Part shown: positions 20,875 to 34,041 of the stretch, piece by piece
Position numbering within the stretch: the first letter of the stretch is position 1
Layout: each line of letters opens with the position of its first letter
Assembly (NCBI GenBank): GCA_030248295.1
Contig: JASANH010000916.1
Span: 1 to 64,000, forward strand
From: Mesodorylaimus sp. YZB2_4
Taxonomy: Eukaryota; Nematoda; Enoplea; Dorylaimida; Dorylaimidae
Length of the DNA: 64,000 nt
Direction: 5' to 3'
Program-made: the position numbers and the translations under genes
Notes under the pieces: generated by a model
Database searches by the model: none
What the model saw: only the letters and a program-made list of their open reading frames with translations
Told to the model about the DNA's origin: nothing

Positions 20875-22155
20875 ATGAATGCCAGTGTTTTCTTTGAGAC
20901 GTGCGGGTTCTCGGCTCCTTGGGTCGACAGCTGTAATCTCTTTAATGACCAGCTAATAAGTGTCGGTAACTCCACAGACGACTGCGTGTGGTCGTGCGAC
21001 GATATTTCGATGTATTGCCTGGAAAGTTCCCAACGGGCTCAGAATTACATACGATTTCAAAACTTTTACATTAAGCATCATGTGCACAGTAACATTGCTG
21101 GTCCCATTGGGCTGATTTGTAACTTTCTTCTCTGTTTCACTCTTTTGTCCCCCAAACTAACAGGCTCCCTTTTCGTGTTTCTCCGTTTCATCGCTGTTGG
21201 TCAGTTGTGCCAATCCCTCTTGATCATGGTCGATGCAGTGTTGACCCTTTATCCAGAACCCTATACCAATCCCCTGGCTTACTACATGTCAAATCTTGGA
21301 CTCGAAGCCTGGAGAAGAGCCATCAGACTAAATCTCACTGCGCTCACTGTTTTAATGACCCTCGATCGATTTTTTGCAGTTTGCTTCAGAGATTTATATA
21401 AAACTATTGAGTCGAGAAAATATCTTTTTCTTTCACATTCTGTATCCTTTGGATTCGGATGCTTGGAACTGATGCCCCTTTTCGAAATGGACATGACCTA
21501 TATTCCATTCGGCAATGGGACAAGACCAAAAATGAGAAGGAATTCTTTCGGAATCAAATATCAAATATACGAGAATTACTTGGTATTTTATGTATTTCCC
21601 ATCATCAAAATTTTGATTTTAATCATCCTTCTCGTTTTTTGTGTCGCAATAATATTGACTCTTCGAAAAAGGTCCCTTCAAGTTGCGAATACTGTCACCG
21701 AATCACAAGTTGCGCAAGAGCAGAAGACCATGTTTGCCATTTGTAAATATCAAATCATCGATACCATTTTAATCATTTTCGAGCTCTTTATATCTAGCGC
21801 GCTTACTATTTTCTTTTACCTGAAAGAATTAGGTTCTTTGAAGCTCTTAAAATCTGCATTGCGAGTGCGAACAGGAGATTTGTGCACATTGGCTTTCAGA
21901 AATCGCGCCGACTCGCTTTCTATCACCATCTTGTATTTCAATTTGATAAGTACCCTTATTTATTCCCTCGCTCACGGAGAATTATTCCTTATATACATGA
22001 TTTTTTTGAAGAGATTCCGGGAAGCTTTTAAAGATTGCTTAGTGATAGTGGCGGGTTTGTGTCGGGAGATTGTCGGGAGATTGTCGGGAGATTGTCGTAA
22101 GGCTGCAATGATATCAATCAACAAGCTGATATGTTTTGGCTCCCCTCAACTGTAA
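20875..22155 (+). CDS. Orphan rhodopsin-like 7TM receptor, single exon
   Basis: 426 residues from ATG 20875 to TAA 22153-22155, no introns. The N-terminus (about 65 residues) is extracellular, Cys-rich (six or more Cys) and has NST. Seven hydrophobic segments follow. TM3 ends in LDRFFAV, a variant of the E/DRY motif, supporting a G-protein-coupled class A-like receptor. TM5 (IIKILILIILLVFCVAIIL) is very hydrophobic. TM7 lacks NPxxY. The third intracellular loop is long and charged. The C-terminal tail contains a triplicated 11-bp repeat (22061-22093). Ligand unknown; it resembles neither of the well-known peptide nor amine receptor subfamilies closely enough to name. Confidence 0.8.
   Translation: MNASVFFETCGFSAPWVDSCNLFNDQLISVGNSTDDCVWSCDDISMYCLESSQRAQNYIRFQNFYIKHHVHSNIAGPIGLICNFLLCFTLLSPKLTGSLFVFLRFIAVGQLCQSLLIMVDAVLTLYPEPYTNPLAYYMSNLGLEAWRRAIRLNLTALTVLMTLDRFFAVCFRDLYKTIESRKYLFLSHSVSFGFGCLELMPLFEMDMTYIPFGNGTRPKMRRNSFGIKYQIYENYLVFYVFPIIKILILIILLVFCVAIILTLRKRSLQVANTVTESQVAQEQKTMFAICKYQIIDTILIIFELFISSALTIFFYLKELGSLKLLKSALRVRTGDLCTLAFRNRADSLSITILYFNLISTLIYSLAHGELFLIYMIFLKRFREAFKDCLVIVAGLCREIVGRLSGDCRKAAMISINKLICFGSPQL
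22061..22093 (+). repeat. Three tandem 11-bp units inside the receptor C-tail
   Basis: GTCGGGAGATT occurs three times head to tail and is followed by GTCG. Because 11 is not a multiple of 3, each copy is read in a different frame, giving non-repeating residues (REIVGRLSGDCR). Confidence 0.9.
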
Positions 22156-25100
22156 AATGTTGATGCCCTTCTCAACTTGTATTGCGAGTGTGCCGCAGTG
22201 AGTCTCCTCCACTCTTTCTCTGCGGGTGCTGTTGTGTTGCCATGAAGGGCGAGGTTGTCGACACTGTACATATTTCAGCCCACAGTAAATTCAGCCAGCA
22301 TAATGAGCATCAGGAAAAATCTCTCCCGGCTGCTTGTTTCGATCCTTTTGTTTTTGATTAGCCCACGCTAAATAACAGCGCAATTTCGCTCCCGTCGAAG
22401 GCTTTGATGACGTTGGTCGAACATAGCGTTGACGTTTTCTTTGCCATGCCATTAATTAGAGTACAGAAATCAACTAAGTCGCGCGTCACGCATTCACAGC
22501 TGACCTTCAGCCGCATATTTCAAGGTTTTATAATTTGGTCCGCCAACATCGTCAAAGCATTCGAACGTACTGTACTGCACCAACTGCTATGACTGCTATG
22601 CTATAACATTTGCACGGACTCGATGGCAATGCGGAGATCCTGGTTTATACAGGTAGTGGGATGGTGATACCTGCAAGCAGTATGTCATTTTTTGTTTATC
22701 TTGACATTCTTGCGTGCATGTTTGAGTGGTAGCCGTTTTTCTCAAAAAAGAATGACAGTTTTTGTTAATGACAGCTTTTACACTTGGTTATTTAACACTA
22801 AGAGCTTTTTCGGGCACATATTACAAAAAAGCTTTTCCAGAGGAAAGTCCGGCAAAAATAATGATTGAGCAAATACAGTATGAGCTATACTTTTGCGATT
22901 CCAACCTGAAAAGTGCGGTCAGCATTATAGGCGGAAAAGAATTTATAATGATGCCTTAAAAATACGTAAGTGACGCTCAAGGGATCAAAAAAGGGAAATG
23001 GCATGATTTGTGAAAAAGAGAACAAGGCGGGGCGAAAAGGTTTTGCTGATTCCGCCCTGACGTTCGTGAGTGACATTTTCCGGCCTGGCATTTTAATTTG
23101 TGATTCAAGAAATGCTAATTGACTGCGCATCCACGTGCGTAGGTAACTCTGAATGTACAGTATATGGGCGCTGTATCGAGTCTGTTATGCTGTAAGGCCA
23201 TTACGTACATACTGTGAAATACTCCCTTGTTACATTGGAGGCCGGGACTTCAAAGAGGTCAGGCTTAGGGTCCTGTTCGAAAGGTTGACCGACCATTATG
23301 GCGTTTAGGCTCTTGAAAAATAACTTTTTAGTGGCATGAAAAAATAAACCAAAGGTAGGGAAATAATGGGAAGAAATTCAAAGAATGCAAAGTGTTATGA
23401 CATAGGCAATCATATTTTCTGAAGACTTTTTGCCTGTGAAGATTAATGAGGTTTATCTGTAGCATGTCTAACAGTACTGATGGGAGCTCCATAGTTGTTA
23501 GTTGCCAATGTCGGTGTGCCTAGGTAAATATAATGGCGGAAAAGATGCACGTTCAAGGTTTAGTATCATAGGGACGTTGTCAAAATCTTGGGTGCTAATG
23601 ATATGAGGATGTGCAATGCGACATACTGTACGATTGTACCCCTGATCGAGTCAAGTCATTTTTTAAAATGACTGGGTATGATGGGCTAAAAATACAGCAG
23701 GTTAGCAAGTTCCTTACATATCTCTTGCAAAATTCAGGTTTTTCAGAATGCATAAAACCTTGCATTGCCACGCTTTTATTTTCCGTAACTCCCAAGAATT
23801 TTAGTCCAATTTTGAGAATTGGACTGCGCAAGTTTTTTGAGTAATTTCCGTGTACCTTCTCATCAAAAGCTCTTAGCTACTCTGATAAGTCGGTGGGAGT
23901 AGCCACAGTCTGAGTAAGTCTTAATATCTAACAGGTCATCAAGCCCACAATCACGTTTGATTCCTGAACATGACGAAGTAAGTCCAGGTTTTCCTGGCTA
24001 AGAAATCCCTCATGCTGTATCCCATGTGTGCCTCATGTGTGCTCACATTCCGTGCCGACACCAAATCTGCACCAAATAACTCCCTTGACTAGCATTCATG
24101 TTTCATTACGAAACAGTTTCATACATGTTCGAAAGTCACAATGTATGTACCGTTACAGTCCTCCATCAGCAGTAGAGATTCCGACAGGGCCACGCTAGTG
24201 TTCCAATAACCTGGGTTTTTCACTGTCTCACCAGACCCTGACCTTGACTGAACCAAAAAATCTTTCTGGCCTGACCATTTACCTGCTAGGAACTGTAAAT
24301 TTTCTGGCTCTGACTTTGACATTGATCGAACAAAAAAGTTTTCTTATAATCGGCACAAGCAAGATAGCTTCTCTGTGTTTGCAATTCGACCAAGAAATTT
24401 CACTACAGCTGACATTACGTGAAATTTCACGGGCAGCCCGAGAAACTAAATTTTTTTCAAGCTCAAAAAGATATGCAAAGCTGTTGTTGATGGCTCTGGG
24501 AAAACTAGAGAAGCTGACATCCATTGAAAATCAAAAATAGATCTCGTTCGTTATAACGTCAATTCTTGCTCAAACTGCCTTTACATGATCGATTTCTTTT
24601 CCTCGTAATGCGAGGAAAGGCGCCTTACCAGGCTGGAAGTGGCTGGCACAGCCAGAATATCTTGGGTCAATGAGGCCAAGCTTGGACATGAACAAATGGA
24701 AAGAGATAGGGATGGCTATGCCACGAGTGGATGGCATTCGCAACACCAGCTATGTGACGGTAACAGTTTCAGTTTTTGCCGCGACTCAATCGCGACGTGG
24801 CTGCAGGAAATGTTATCCCGGTTGTTCGATTCTAATTTTAGATCAATTTTAATTTGTGGAAAACGGAGGCGGCTAGACGAAGATGCGGCAAAGTAGACGT
24901 GCCGCTATGTGTCTGCATTCAAGGACATGAATTTAAGCCGAAAGCGACAAAAACGATGGCTTAGAGCAAAATGTTTTTTTCATGCGCCAGGCGGGGCGTA
25001 AATAGTGTCAAAGAGCAGAAGGGGATACAGTGTAAAAGGAAAGCAGGCGCAGACTCTGGCAGTGAAATTCGAAAAGAGGAAGTGAAAGTTGTCTCCACAT

Positions 25101-25897
25101 ACCATCTATCTACTTCGTATTGAAGAATGGCTTATAACGATCCAATGGGAGATTGGATACTTCCCGCCTCACCATCAGGGGAAACTGGCCCGAAGGTGGC
25201 GATGACGACCAAAGAAAAGGTTCTTGATCGATCGGTTCATTCTATAGATCTAAATGAGTTTTTTGAACCACTTTGTCACAAGTCTTATTCTCGACCCAAA
25301 GACAATGGTTAATACTGAAAGATTTCCATTGTCACATTTGGATTTGGAAGAGTCTGCAAAGGCTACATACTGATTCAGAAAACTTTTGGCCCAAATGACT
25401 CAATTTAAATTCCCATTTTGGGATTCCAGGATCATGCACGGCACGGACCAAGCTACTGACGAACTCAATGACAATGCTTCAATGAGATTGTCAGCGATGA
25501 GACAAGAAGCAAGATCAGCTGGCAATTCCTGCCTGGCTGGAACTGTTCCCGTGCTCTTTTTCTTTTTTGTGACATAGTTTTATGTAATAACTGGACATAC
25601 GCTGTGGCTAACGATAATATACAGTAAGTATAGTCGGTATTGTGGAGCCTGATAATTCCTGTTTTACAAGAAAAATTAGTACTTTTATGTGACTTTTGTA
25701 GCTTAAAAATTTATATATTGATGCACTCCCAATCAGCAATGCCCACCATAGAACACGTACTGCTTCCATGCCATTTGCGAAAATCTGCCCGCGATCAGAG
25801 CGATGCTTAATTTGTGCAGGTTCATACTAGTAAGAGCGGGCTTAAAAAATGCTCGTTACCAGAGGAGCTTGTTCGCTTTTTGCCAGCAGCTAAAAGC
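22156..25897. other. Intergenic region, nothing recognised
   Basis: 3.7 kb without supported genes on either strand. Small inverted repeats such as GAAATTTCAC/GTGAAATTTC at about 24393-24432 occur. Short ORFs at 24244-24540 and 24639-24896 show no recognisable domain. Confidence 0.5.
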
Positions 25898-26135
25898 AGA
25901 CTTTATTTATCTAATAATCGGTTATCGGTTATCGGTTATCAAATTGGTATTCCACGCAGCTCCTTCGCCGATACTGGCTCGTCTTTTACGGCGAATGATT
26001 TTGGGAGAAAACGAACTTCGATCGTTCTTCACGCCCTCGAATCATTGAATTTATTAAATTCAACATCAAATAAATTGACGGTTTTAGATAATGATTTGAC
26101 AAAGGCCATTACTGGAAAGGACATTTAAAAAACTT
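25898..26135 (+). pseudogene. Decayed fragment of the chaoptin-like LRR gene
   Basis: Reverse-complement duplicate of about 29869-30092, inside the second visible exon of the LRR gene. Peptide-level similarity is clear, for example HALESLNLLN and NKLTVLDNDL against HALESLSALNLLN and NKLTVLDNDLMN in the gene. The frame is broken. A 7-bp unit CGGTTAT is expanded to three copies at 25919-25939 where the gene has an unrelated short segment. It is convergent with the parent gene and 0.5 kb beyond its stop codon. Confidence 0.85.
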
Positions 26136-26601
26136 TTGTCAGCAACTATGGATTAAATAGCTTAGTACGGGTAAGACAAACTAGACCTGACAAGTGCCGT
26201 ATGACTAGTGAATAATTGGCAGCTGACGAGCATTACTAATTGCCTGCAGTCTGCAAGAAGCAGGCGGTTTAGAGCGTTTTCCCCTCAGTCATGGTCATGC
26301 TTCAACCATGAACCAGGTCAGCCGCATAGGGTTTTTGGCGCGGTGCATCGATAACTTCCGTCAGTATTATGGACCCAGCCGTGGTGTGATGCAGACAAAC
26401 AGTCTAGGGGATTGGAATTGCATAGATCAAGTGAATTTTTTATGCCGTTGTATACTGTGCATTGATATATGATGCCTTGTTGACCAAGTTTATACAGTTG
26501 TAATCTTTTCAGCTGGAAACAAACCCAGGGTGACTTTATGAATCACTTACATTCATAATATAAAATGCATAAAGTGCGATGCGCATAGCCAATTATCCTT
26601 T
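26136..26601. other. Downstream flank of the LRR gene
   Basis: Presumed 3' flank (minus strand) of the chaoptin-like gene; no ORF or obvious polyadenylation signal could be fixed. Confidence 0.4.
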
Positions 26602-29600
26602 TTATATGTATAGCACTTTCATGAACCCAGTCCATAAAATTATGCATACCAAGAACAAAAAACTTCTAGGCAATATTTTTTGACCATTTGATGGTATGCA
26701 TCTGAGCATATCTCGAAAATCCAAAGCAGTTACTGCCATCCTTCGTTTATCAGATCCGAAATAACAATATGTGCTATTCCATATTTCCAATTTCGTCCTG
26801 TACTCATCAGGTGTCAAAACGCGTTCCAAATATTGCAACCACGCTTCGGTCCATCGAAGGCGACAATCACAAATTAGAGGATTATTCTTTATGATCAAGT
26901 CAGCCAGCATGGTGCCTTGACTATTCAATATTGGCACTTGGGTGGTTGGAAATGGGTCGAATGTCTCCAATTGATTATCACTCAAATCTAATTCCAAATA
27001 TGTCACTTGATTCAGTGCCAAAAAAATCCACGCTGACCAATGTGTAATTTGTGTATTTCTAACACTCATTGTGACACGATATCCGCGTAAATTTTCGAAA
27101 GCACGACTCGATATTTTTGTTAATTGCCTACCTTCGATATGTATTCGACGTAAAAATCTTGAATCAATATTTGACAATTGATTATCCAATGTTTCGTTTC
27201 GTACATCCACAAATAATGTGGTCAATGGTGGGAGATAAGACAATGCTCGACTTACATTCATTCCCTCCAATTGATCACGAAAATTATACATATGCAGTTC
27301 CTTTAAACTTTTCAAATGTTTTAATGTTCCAACATCAAATCGCGCCAAATTTGGCAAATCATGAAATCTAATCACTTCCAATTTTTGCATAGATCTAAAA
27401 CTTTCTGGATCAATTAAATATAACGGATTGCGGCTAATATTTAAAGATTTCAAGTTAACCAATCCACTCAAAACACTCCTCGGCATCGAACTTAATCGAT
27501 TTCCACTCAAATCTAAATGCTCCAATTTTGCCAATTGTTGAAAATCAGCTGCATCAAATTCGTCCATGCGATTCATTGATAAGTTCAATGTTCTTATGGC
27601 TCTTTGTCCCAGCTTGGGCAAAGAATAAAGACCAGTCGATGCTAAATTGATTGCATCTATCGAATGTCCAATGTCTCGAAAAGTATTAACATTCCACTCG
27701 CTTACTGGATTTTCGCTCAAATCCAATTCTCTCAATCGATGCAAACCTTTAAAAGCCGCTTCCTCGACTCTAGTTATTTGATTTGATTTCAAGATAAGTA
27801 CAGATAAATTTCTTAGACCATCATAAAATCTTGATTCTAAATTTATAATTTTATTCGATTCTAAATTTAAATAACTCAGACTCGTATGCAGTGTGCTCAG
27901 CGATCCAATTTGGATACCTTCTAATTGATTGTGCGATAAATCAAGTGCTTCGATATTATTATCTCCGAAACATGCCTTTTCTAATCGTTGTATTCGATTA
28001 TGAGATAAATCTAAACGCCGAAACATATTGGAAAAATTGAATGAACTTTTTCGAATTACATTTAAATAATTATAAGCCAGTGATAATTCGTTGATGTAAT
28101 TTGATTCGGCAAATGTTTTTGGATGCAAGTCCAAAATATAATTATGACTCAAATCGACAAAGGTCAGGCGCGGGAATTCGCTAAATTGGCCTTCACTCAA
28201 TTGGGTAATTCGATTTCCTCGTAAAACCAAACGTTCTAAAGTTCTAGAAAATTGATTAACGCTAAAATGCTTTTCTAAGCGATTGTACGACAAGTCTAAT
28301 GATTTTATCGATTTTAAATTTGACAAAAAATCGTCATCTACTAAATCCAATTCGTTGTGACTTAAATCTAAAAATTCTAAATTTGGTACATTTGAAAATG
28401 TTGTCGATGGAATTTCGCGTAAACGATTATGTCTCAGTGATAAATATTCCAGACGTGGCAAATCGAAGAATGCTTCATCAGCTGTCCGGTTAATGAAATT
28501 TCTCTCCAAATATATGGTTTTTAGCGATGACATTTGACAGAATGTTTTAGCGTTTAAATGGGCCAAAAAATTGCCTTGTAAAAATATGCTCTCGATTGAT
28601 GTCAAATTTAAAAATGCCATCGGGGCGATATAACTTATTCGATTTTGCGACAGATTTAATGATCTCATTTTCTTCAATGTAATCGGAGAAAATGTGTTCG
28701 AACCAATGGCATAAAGTCGATTATGCGATAAACTAAAACGTTCCAGTGCGAAATAGCCATCGAATGCGGACGAAGGGATGGCCAGCACGTCATTATTATC
28801 CAAAACCAGGTACCTTAATTTTGGTAATTTTCGTAACGCAGCTGCAGGCACAACAATGAGTTGATTATTGTGCAAAAATAAACTTTCTAAACCGGGCAAT
28901 AAATTGAACGCATCGTCGTGAATTTTCGTTATCTGATTGTGGGACAGATCGAGATACGCCAGAGCGGACATGTACAGGAAAGCACCAGGCTCGTCCAATG
29001 ACCGGATGCGGTTACCTGAAAGTGAGGCCGTTCAACTAGATACTGTGAGCAATTAGTTGGTCCACAGTAAAATGGGGTAAAATGGCGCTGACAATAAAAT
29101 GAGATCATAAATGTCATTTATAAGCAGTGTAAGGATCATTGCATGTGCATACGTATCATTCTGTTCTGTTGCTATACAGTACAGTACAGTAAGTATAAGA
29201 CGCCCTGTGCCATATTTTATCGGCCTATGGGTCACTGATTGTGCATATTTTTATATCTAGTGTATTGCATAGGCACCATGAGAAGGTGCATTCAAGGAGC
29301 CACTTTTAAATGGTTTTGTTCAGTGCCTCTGTACCTGACCAATACTCGGCCATGTGTCGGCTGTGTGGTATTATTTACTACTCATACAGCACTTGTCATG
29401 GGGAATTTGTCACGCCTATACTAGGTATTAAAACCATAGCAGTTATCCCAAAAATGGGCGTCTTTTTCAAAAACATATTTTTTTAAGCATTTCTTGGAGG
29501 AGGACCGTGATCAGGTTTATTGAGGAATCAAATCACAAAAATTTTTTTAAAAAACATCATAGCTGGCAGCAACAAAAAATTTTGTGAGGTGGACTAGTTA

Positions 29601-31353
29601 AGCCCAAAAACTGGCAAAACCTCTCCACATGCAGCCATGTGGTTTCAGAAACGAGTGGAGTTAACTATAACCGTATATTTTATGTGATATGACAAACTGC
29701 ACTCACCAGCCAAATTCAGTCTCACCAGATTCGTACCAATTCCATTGAATTTCCCAAAGGCCAATCGAGTCAACGTTTCGATTTTATTCTTTGACAAATC
29801 CAAATGTTCCAATTTCATCATTCCTTCCAACACATCGGTCGGTACTTGAGTCAATGAATTAAAACTTAATAAAAGTTCTTTTAAATGCCCTTTAAAGGCA
29901 TTCATCAAATCATTATCTAAAACTGTCAATTTATTTGATTTTAAATTCAATAAATTCAATGCGCTAAGTGATTCCAGGGCGTGAGGAAGCGATCGAAGTT
30001 CGTTTTCTTCTAAAATCAATCGTCTTAAAGACGAGCCAATATCGGCGAAGGAACCGCGAGGAATACCAATTAGACGATTATTAGATAAATCAAGATGCTC
30101 CAAATAACGCACCCCTTTCAAAAATTCTGGGTGCAATATTTCCAATTGATTATATGATAAATCGAGTTGAATTAAGAACCGGAAACTGGAAAACGCTGCA
30201 GCTGGTAGATAAGACAGTAAATTATTACTCAATGTCAATGTAAAATTTCTTTCGAAATTCAAATCCACATAACCTTTGATTTCAGTGATATTATTTCCAT
30301 CTAAATCTAAAGTTTCCAAAGTTTTTTCCAATCTCTGTAAAGCATCGAATGGAATTGAGTCGAGAAGATTATTTTTCAGGCTCAGGTATGTCAGTGTTGG
30401 TGGCAGAGCTTCGTCATCGATATTCGTTAATCTGTTATTTCCCAGAGTCAAGACTTGCAGACGAAGAGAAGTAAAAGTTTCACCCGGCAGAGTGGACAAG
30501 AGATTATAATCCATATGAAGGAAACGTAAATTCCGCAGTTGGGTTGCCTAAAATGGAAAATTTAATCGTCTGGTGCTTCAAAAATATTACAGTTACACCA
30601 TGTGTGCTAAGTGTTTTTTGGTTAGCCGTGACGGCTTTTCATGAATTCCTTGTTGGATAAACGGTTTTTAGAAAATTTAGTAAAAGTTCAGGAGGTTTTT
30701 TGGAAAGAGCATTTAGCTTGTACCGTTGTTCAAGGTATCTTTATCTTAATGTCCCAGACTATCCGTAAGCTGTTGCTTGTCCGATGGCTAACAGAAATGT
30801 TGCGCTTTCACACATTGTCAGCTAGTAGTGCTTTTACGACTGACAGCATGTACTTACTTGAAAGGTGGTCGCATCGACGACATCAATTCGATTGTGCTTC
30901 AAGTACAAATACTGCAGCTGCTGCAGACTGGCCACTTGCTTCGATGGCACTCTGGTTAGCGCATTGTGATTCAAGGATAATTGATACAATTTTGACTCCA
31001 GTCCGCGAAAGGCATGATTATTGATCGTTTCGATCTGGTTATGATTCAAATCTAACAATTGAATGTTTTGACCCTTGAAGGCGTCAGGTGGGAGAAATAT
31101 CAAGCCGCTTTCAACGATGCTCAGCGAAGTGGCATGGAACTTGGTTTGGCCTGGTGGCGGTAAGGAAGGAACTGTAAGCCAGGCCAAATGTCGACAGTAT
31201 GCTTTCGAGGTGTCCACAGTCAAACGCTCGCATTCGCAACTACGCCATTTTGATTTTGGATCTGGATCGAAGTCGCAGGGGATTCCAGCTTGCAAAACTT
31301 GGACAAGACGCAGAAGTAGAACAAAAATGACGAGGTGAAGATTGTAGAGATTC
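26602..31353 (-). CDS. Chaoptin-like leucine-rich-repeat cell-surface protein
   Basis: Three visible exons on the minus strand: 31353-30858, 30547-29707, 29015-26602 (stop). Phases agree at both junctions (0 and 1). The first visible exon starts inside a signal peptide (LVIFVLLLRLVQVLQA); the Met must be on an upstream exon not found. Then comes a Cys-rich LRR N-cap (CDFDPDPKSKWRSCECERL), several dozen LRRs of about 24 residues (LxxLxLxxNxL) through all exons, a C-terminal cap (NPLICDCRLRWTEAWL ... CYFG ... LRCIP), and a terminal hydrophobic segment fitting a GPI signal or a short membrane anchor. About 1250 residues, close to arthropod chaoptin (about 1300), a homophilic adhesion molecule. 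Introns are 310 and 691 nt. Assignment rests on length, LRR density and the anchor; other giant extracellular LRR proteins are possible. Confidence 0.85.
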
Positions 31354-34041
31354 CTGAAAGAATAGGTTTAACTCAACACAAAAGCACGTAATGCTGTGTC
31401 AGAGTTGTTTTAGCTGGGGCCCGCAAAGCCTGTTAATAAGGGGCTGTGTGCGATCAATCAGCGACCCTGCCATGTTGCAGATTCCAACCCCTCTCCCATA
31501 TCTTACGCGCCATCAAGTAGACAAACTGTAAAATATGCGAGCAATCTGTCTGCATTTTCCCTTTCCAAAAACAACTTTATCAAATTTATGCAAAAACATG
31601 CTTTTCTTCCCCTCACCTGCTAAAAATTTAAAACCTGTTTTCATCCATTCATTGCACCATGCCAATTAGTGCCAGTCGGCGACTGGCTCTCGATTTCTAA
31701 CCGAAATGACTGGCATCTAAGCTAGGGTGATCAGTCTGGCCAGCTTGAGCGTGAACGAGAGAAGTCTGTGTTAGCAAACAGGCGCTTTTGATGAAAAGCA
31801 AAGTTGCTTCGAGTTCAGCAGTTGTTACTTTCATTTAGAAAACATGTCAACTCATAAACGATGAGGGCATTCTTGAAATTATTCAGTTATTTTATTCAAG
31901 TGGCAGAACCACTTAATGGGGGATGATAAAGTGATCCTTGTGTCAGCAGGATACAGGAAACGGGTTAAAAACCAAAGTATCATTTTCTTAGACGAGAATT
32001 TTTGAATGGGATCATAGCTTATCGAAAAGCATCTTTGCGCCTGAGAAAAGATCTTTTTGCCAGAAGTTTCAGCCCACCCCGCCATCTGCAATATTACACT
32101 CGTAAAACAGAGAATATGCGCAGCATGAAAGTTTTTTCAGTTAAGTATTACTCGGATGCCAATTTTTTGGCTTTTGGATGCACAAGCACGGCAGACGAAA
32201 GGGTGCGATCTAAAAAGGAGAAAAGCAGAATGATGCGAGTGCTGTGCTGTGCTTTGAAAATAAGGAACGTGCGACATCATATTGGCAGGAGAGCCCGAAA
32301 GCAAGGCCCTATATCTGCCTTGCCTACATGTGCTGTGCTGTTTGGACTGGTTAAATCGCGCAAGCTGGATCGTGTTCATATTTTAGATAGCCAGAAAAAT
32401 TGAAGCGAGCAGACATTATAGGATAAGACACACCGAAAATGATGGGAGCACATTCAAAAGTGTCAAAAAGTGCGAGTTATTGACGCTGGGAAGCTGGTTC
32501 GACCCCGAGGTCGGTTTGGAACCCTCATTAACCCTTCACCCAGCCAATACAGTCGATGTGCAGAGAAGTCAAACGAGCTAGTAGTATCGTCCAAGAAACC
32601 CAGAGTCCAATCTAGTGCATCCTCACGCGGACGTGAAGGCTAGCTGAAATTCAGCATCTCACACGGGCCTCTCTGGCTGGTTTGAGGGAAAAGCAGACTC
32701 GCCTCAAGGAGGCTGAACGCAAAAAATTTACAAAACCAAATAGAGACCCACGATCAGAAAGCAAAACAGCAAAAAATTTGGCTCGCGGACATACATTTTT
32801 GGAAATGTATATTGTATTTGCAATGCCCTCTCCCCCAGATTTTAACACAAAAATGTGCTACTTACCTCGACATGCTTCTCAGTGTGGAAATTTTCCAAAA
32901 ATTTCCAAGGATTTCCGAGAAACCAAGAATATGCAAATACTCTAGAACTACGACCTTTTCAGTGTCTTCTCGTAAAAGAGTCAAATCGTAGAAGCATTTA
33001 GCTTGACAACATAAGTCAACTTTTCTTGTTCAAACTACCTCCACTAACACTCACATTCCACCTTTGCTCGCTAAAAGCATTGTACCACCATCCATCCATA
33101 AACTTCACTACACCTTCTATCCGCCCTCACCATCGAGCCTTGGCACTCGGACAAATTTTTAAAAGTTCCAGCGGGGAGGAAGCCAGAAAAAGTGCAATTA
33201 TGATTCGATGAATGAATGAGCAGGAAATATAAATCACAGCAGACGATTCCAGACGATTCTCAAAATTTTCACACCTAAGCTTATTGTCTTGTGCTGACCC
33301 AGAATAATGACCAGCGACCAATCTCCGCCTTCTTTTCAACCCTTTAGTCCCAGAGTGGTCGCTTGATAGACACCGGCATGTGTCGCGACCTACTCAAATA
33401 TCGCTTGCTTAAAACAGCTGACGATGCTCTTTGACGAACGTCCATTGGCTGATATAAAATTTCCTCGCTTTTCCTCCTGCTTTGGCTTCAAAGTGCTATT
33501 GAATTTCCTGTACTCATAGCAGAAACACAGCCATATATCTGTGAGGAAGAATAGTTCAGTGAAAAGAGCAGAGGCTGCTGGTTGCATTTCAGCAGTTGCC
33601 ACTAATTTATCCTCCTCCACACCAATTGTCTTTGCCCAAGGCGGCATTGGTTTGGCGAATGAGTTCAGGTTTCATTCTTTGGCTCAGCAGACCTTGTTGC
33701 TCGTAAAAGCAAAGAAAAATAGAAGCAATTGGGCAAATAGGTAGCATACGAGCATTGTTGGTCATGCTATGCGCTGATCGAATACGCATCTGTCATCGGA
33801 AAGGGCGGCAATTGAAATTCTTTCCTGGAGTGCGTTTTATAGGCGTGAAATAAACTGTTTATTGGCCAGCATTTTATGTTCGAGAATAAAATTTTATGCT
33901 GGTTTATAAAGGCTGAATAAAAGGAAGCCAATCGCGGTGTTTTTACAGAGAGTGCTTTCATCACATGAAAACATCGATGTAAAAGATAACACTGTTTTTG
34001 CCATCAAAAACCGTTCCTGGTGAGCGGTAAAAAAGCTTATA

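Noticed and set aside
24393..24432. 10-bp inverted repeat GAAATTTCAC as a regulatory site
   Set aside because: Too short and AT-rich to stand out from chance in this composition.
32490..32560. B-box-like GGTTCGACCCC as a tRNA gene
   Set aside because: No A box at the right distance and no acceptor stem.
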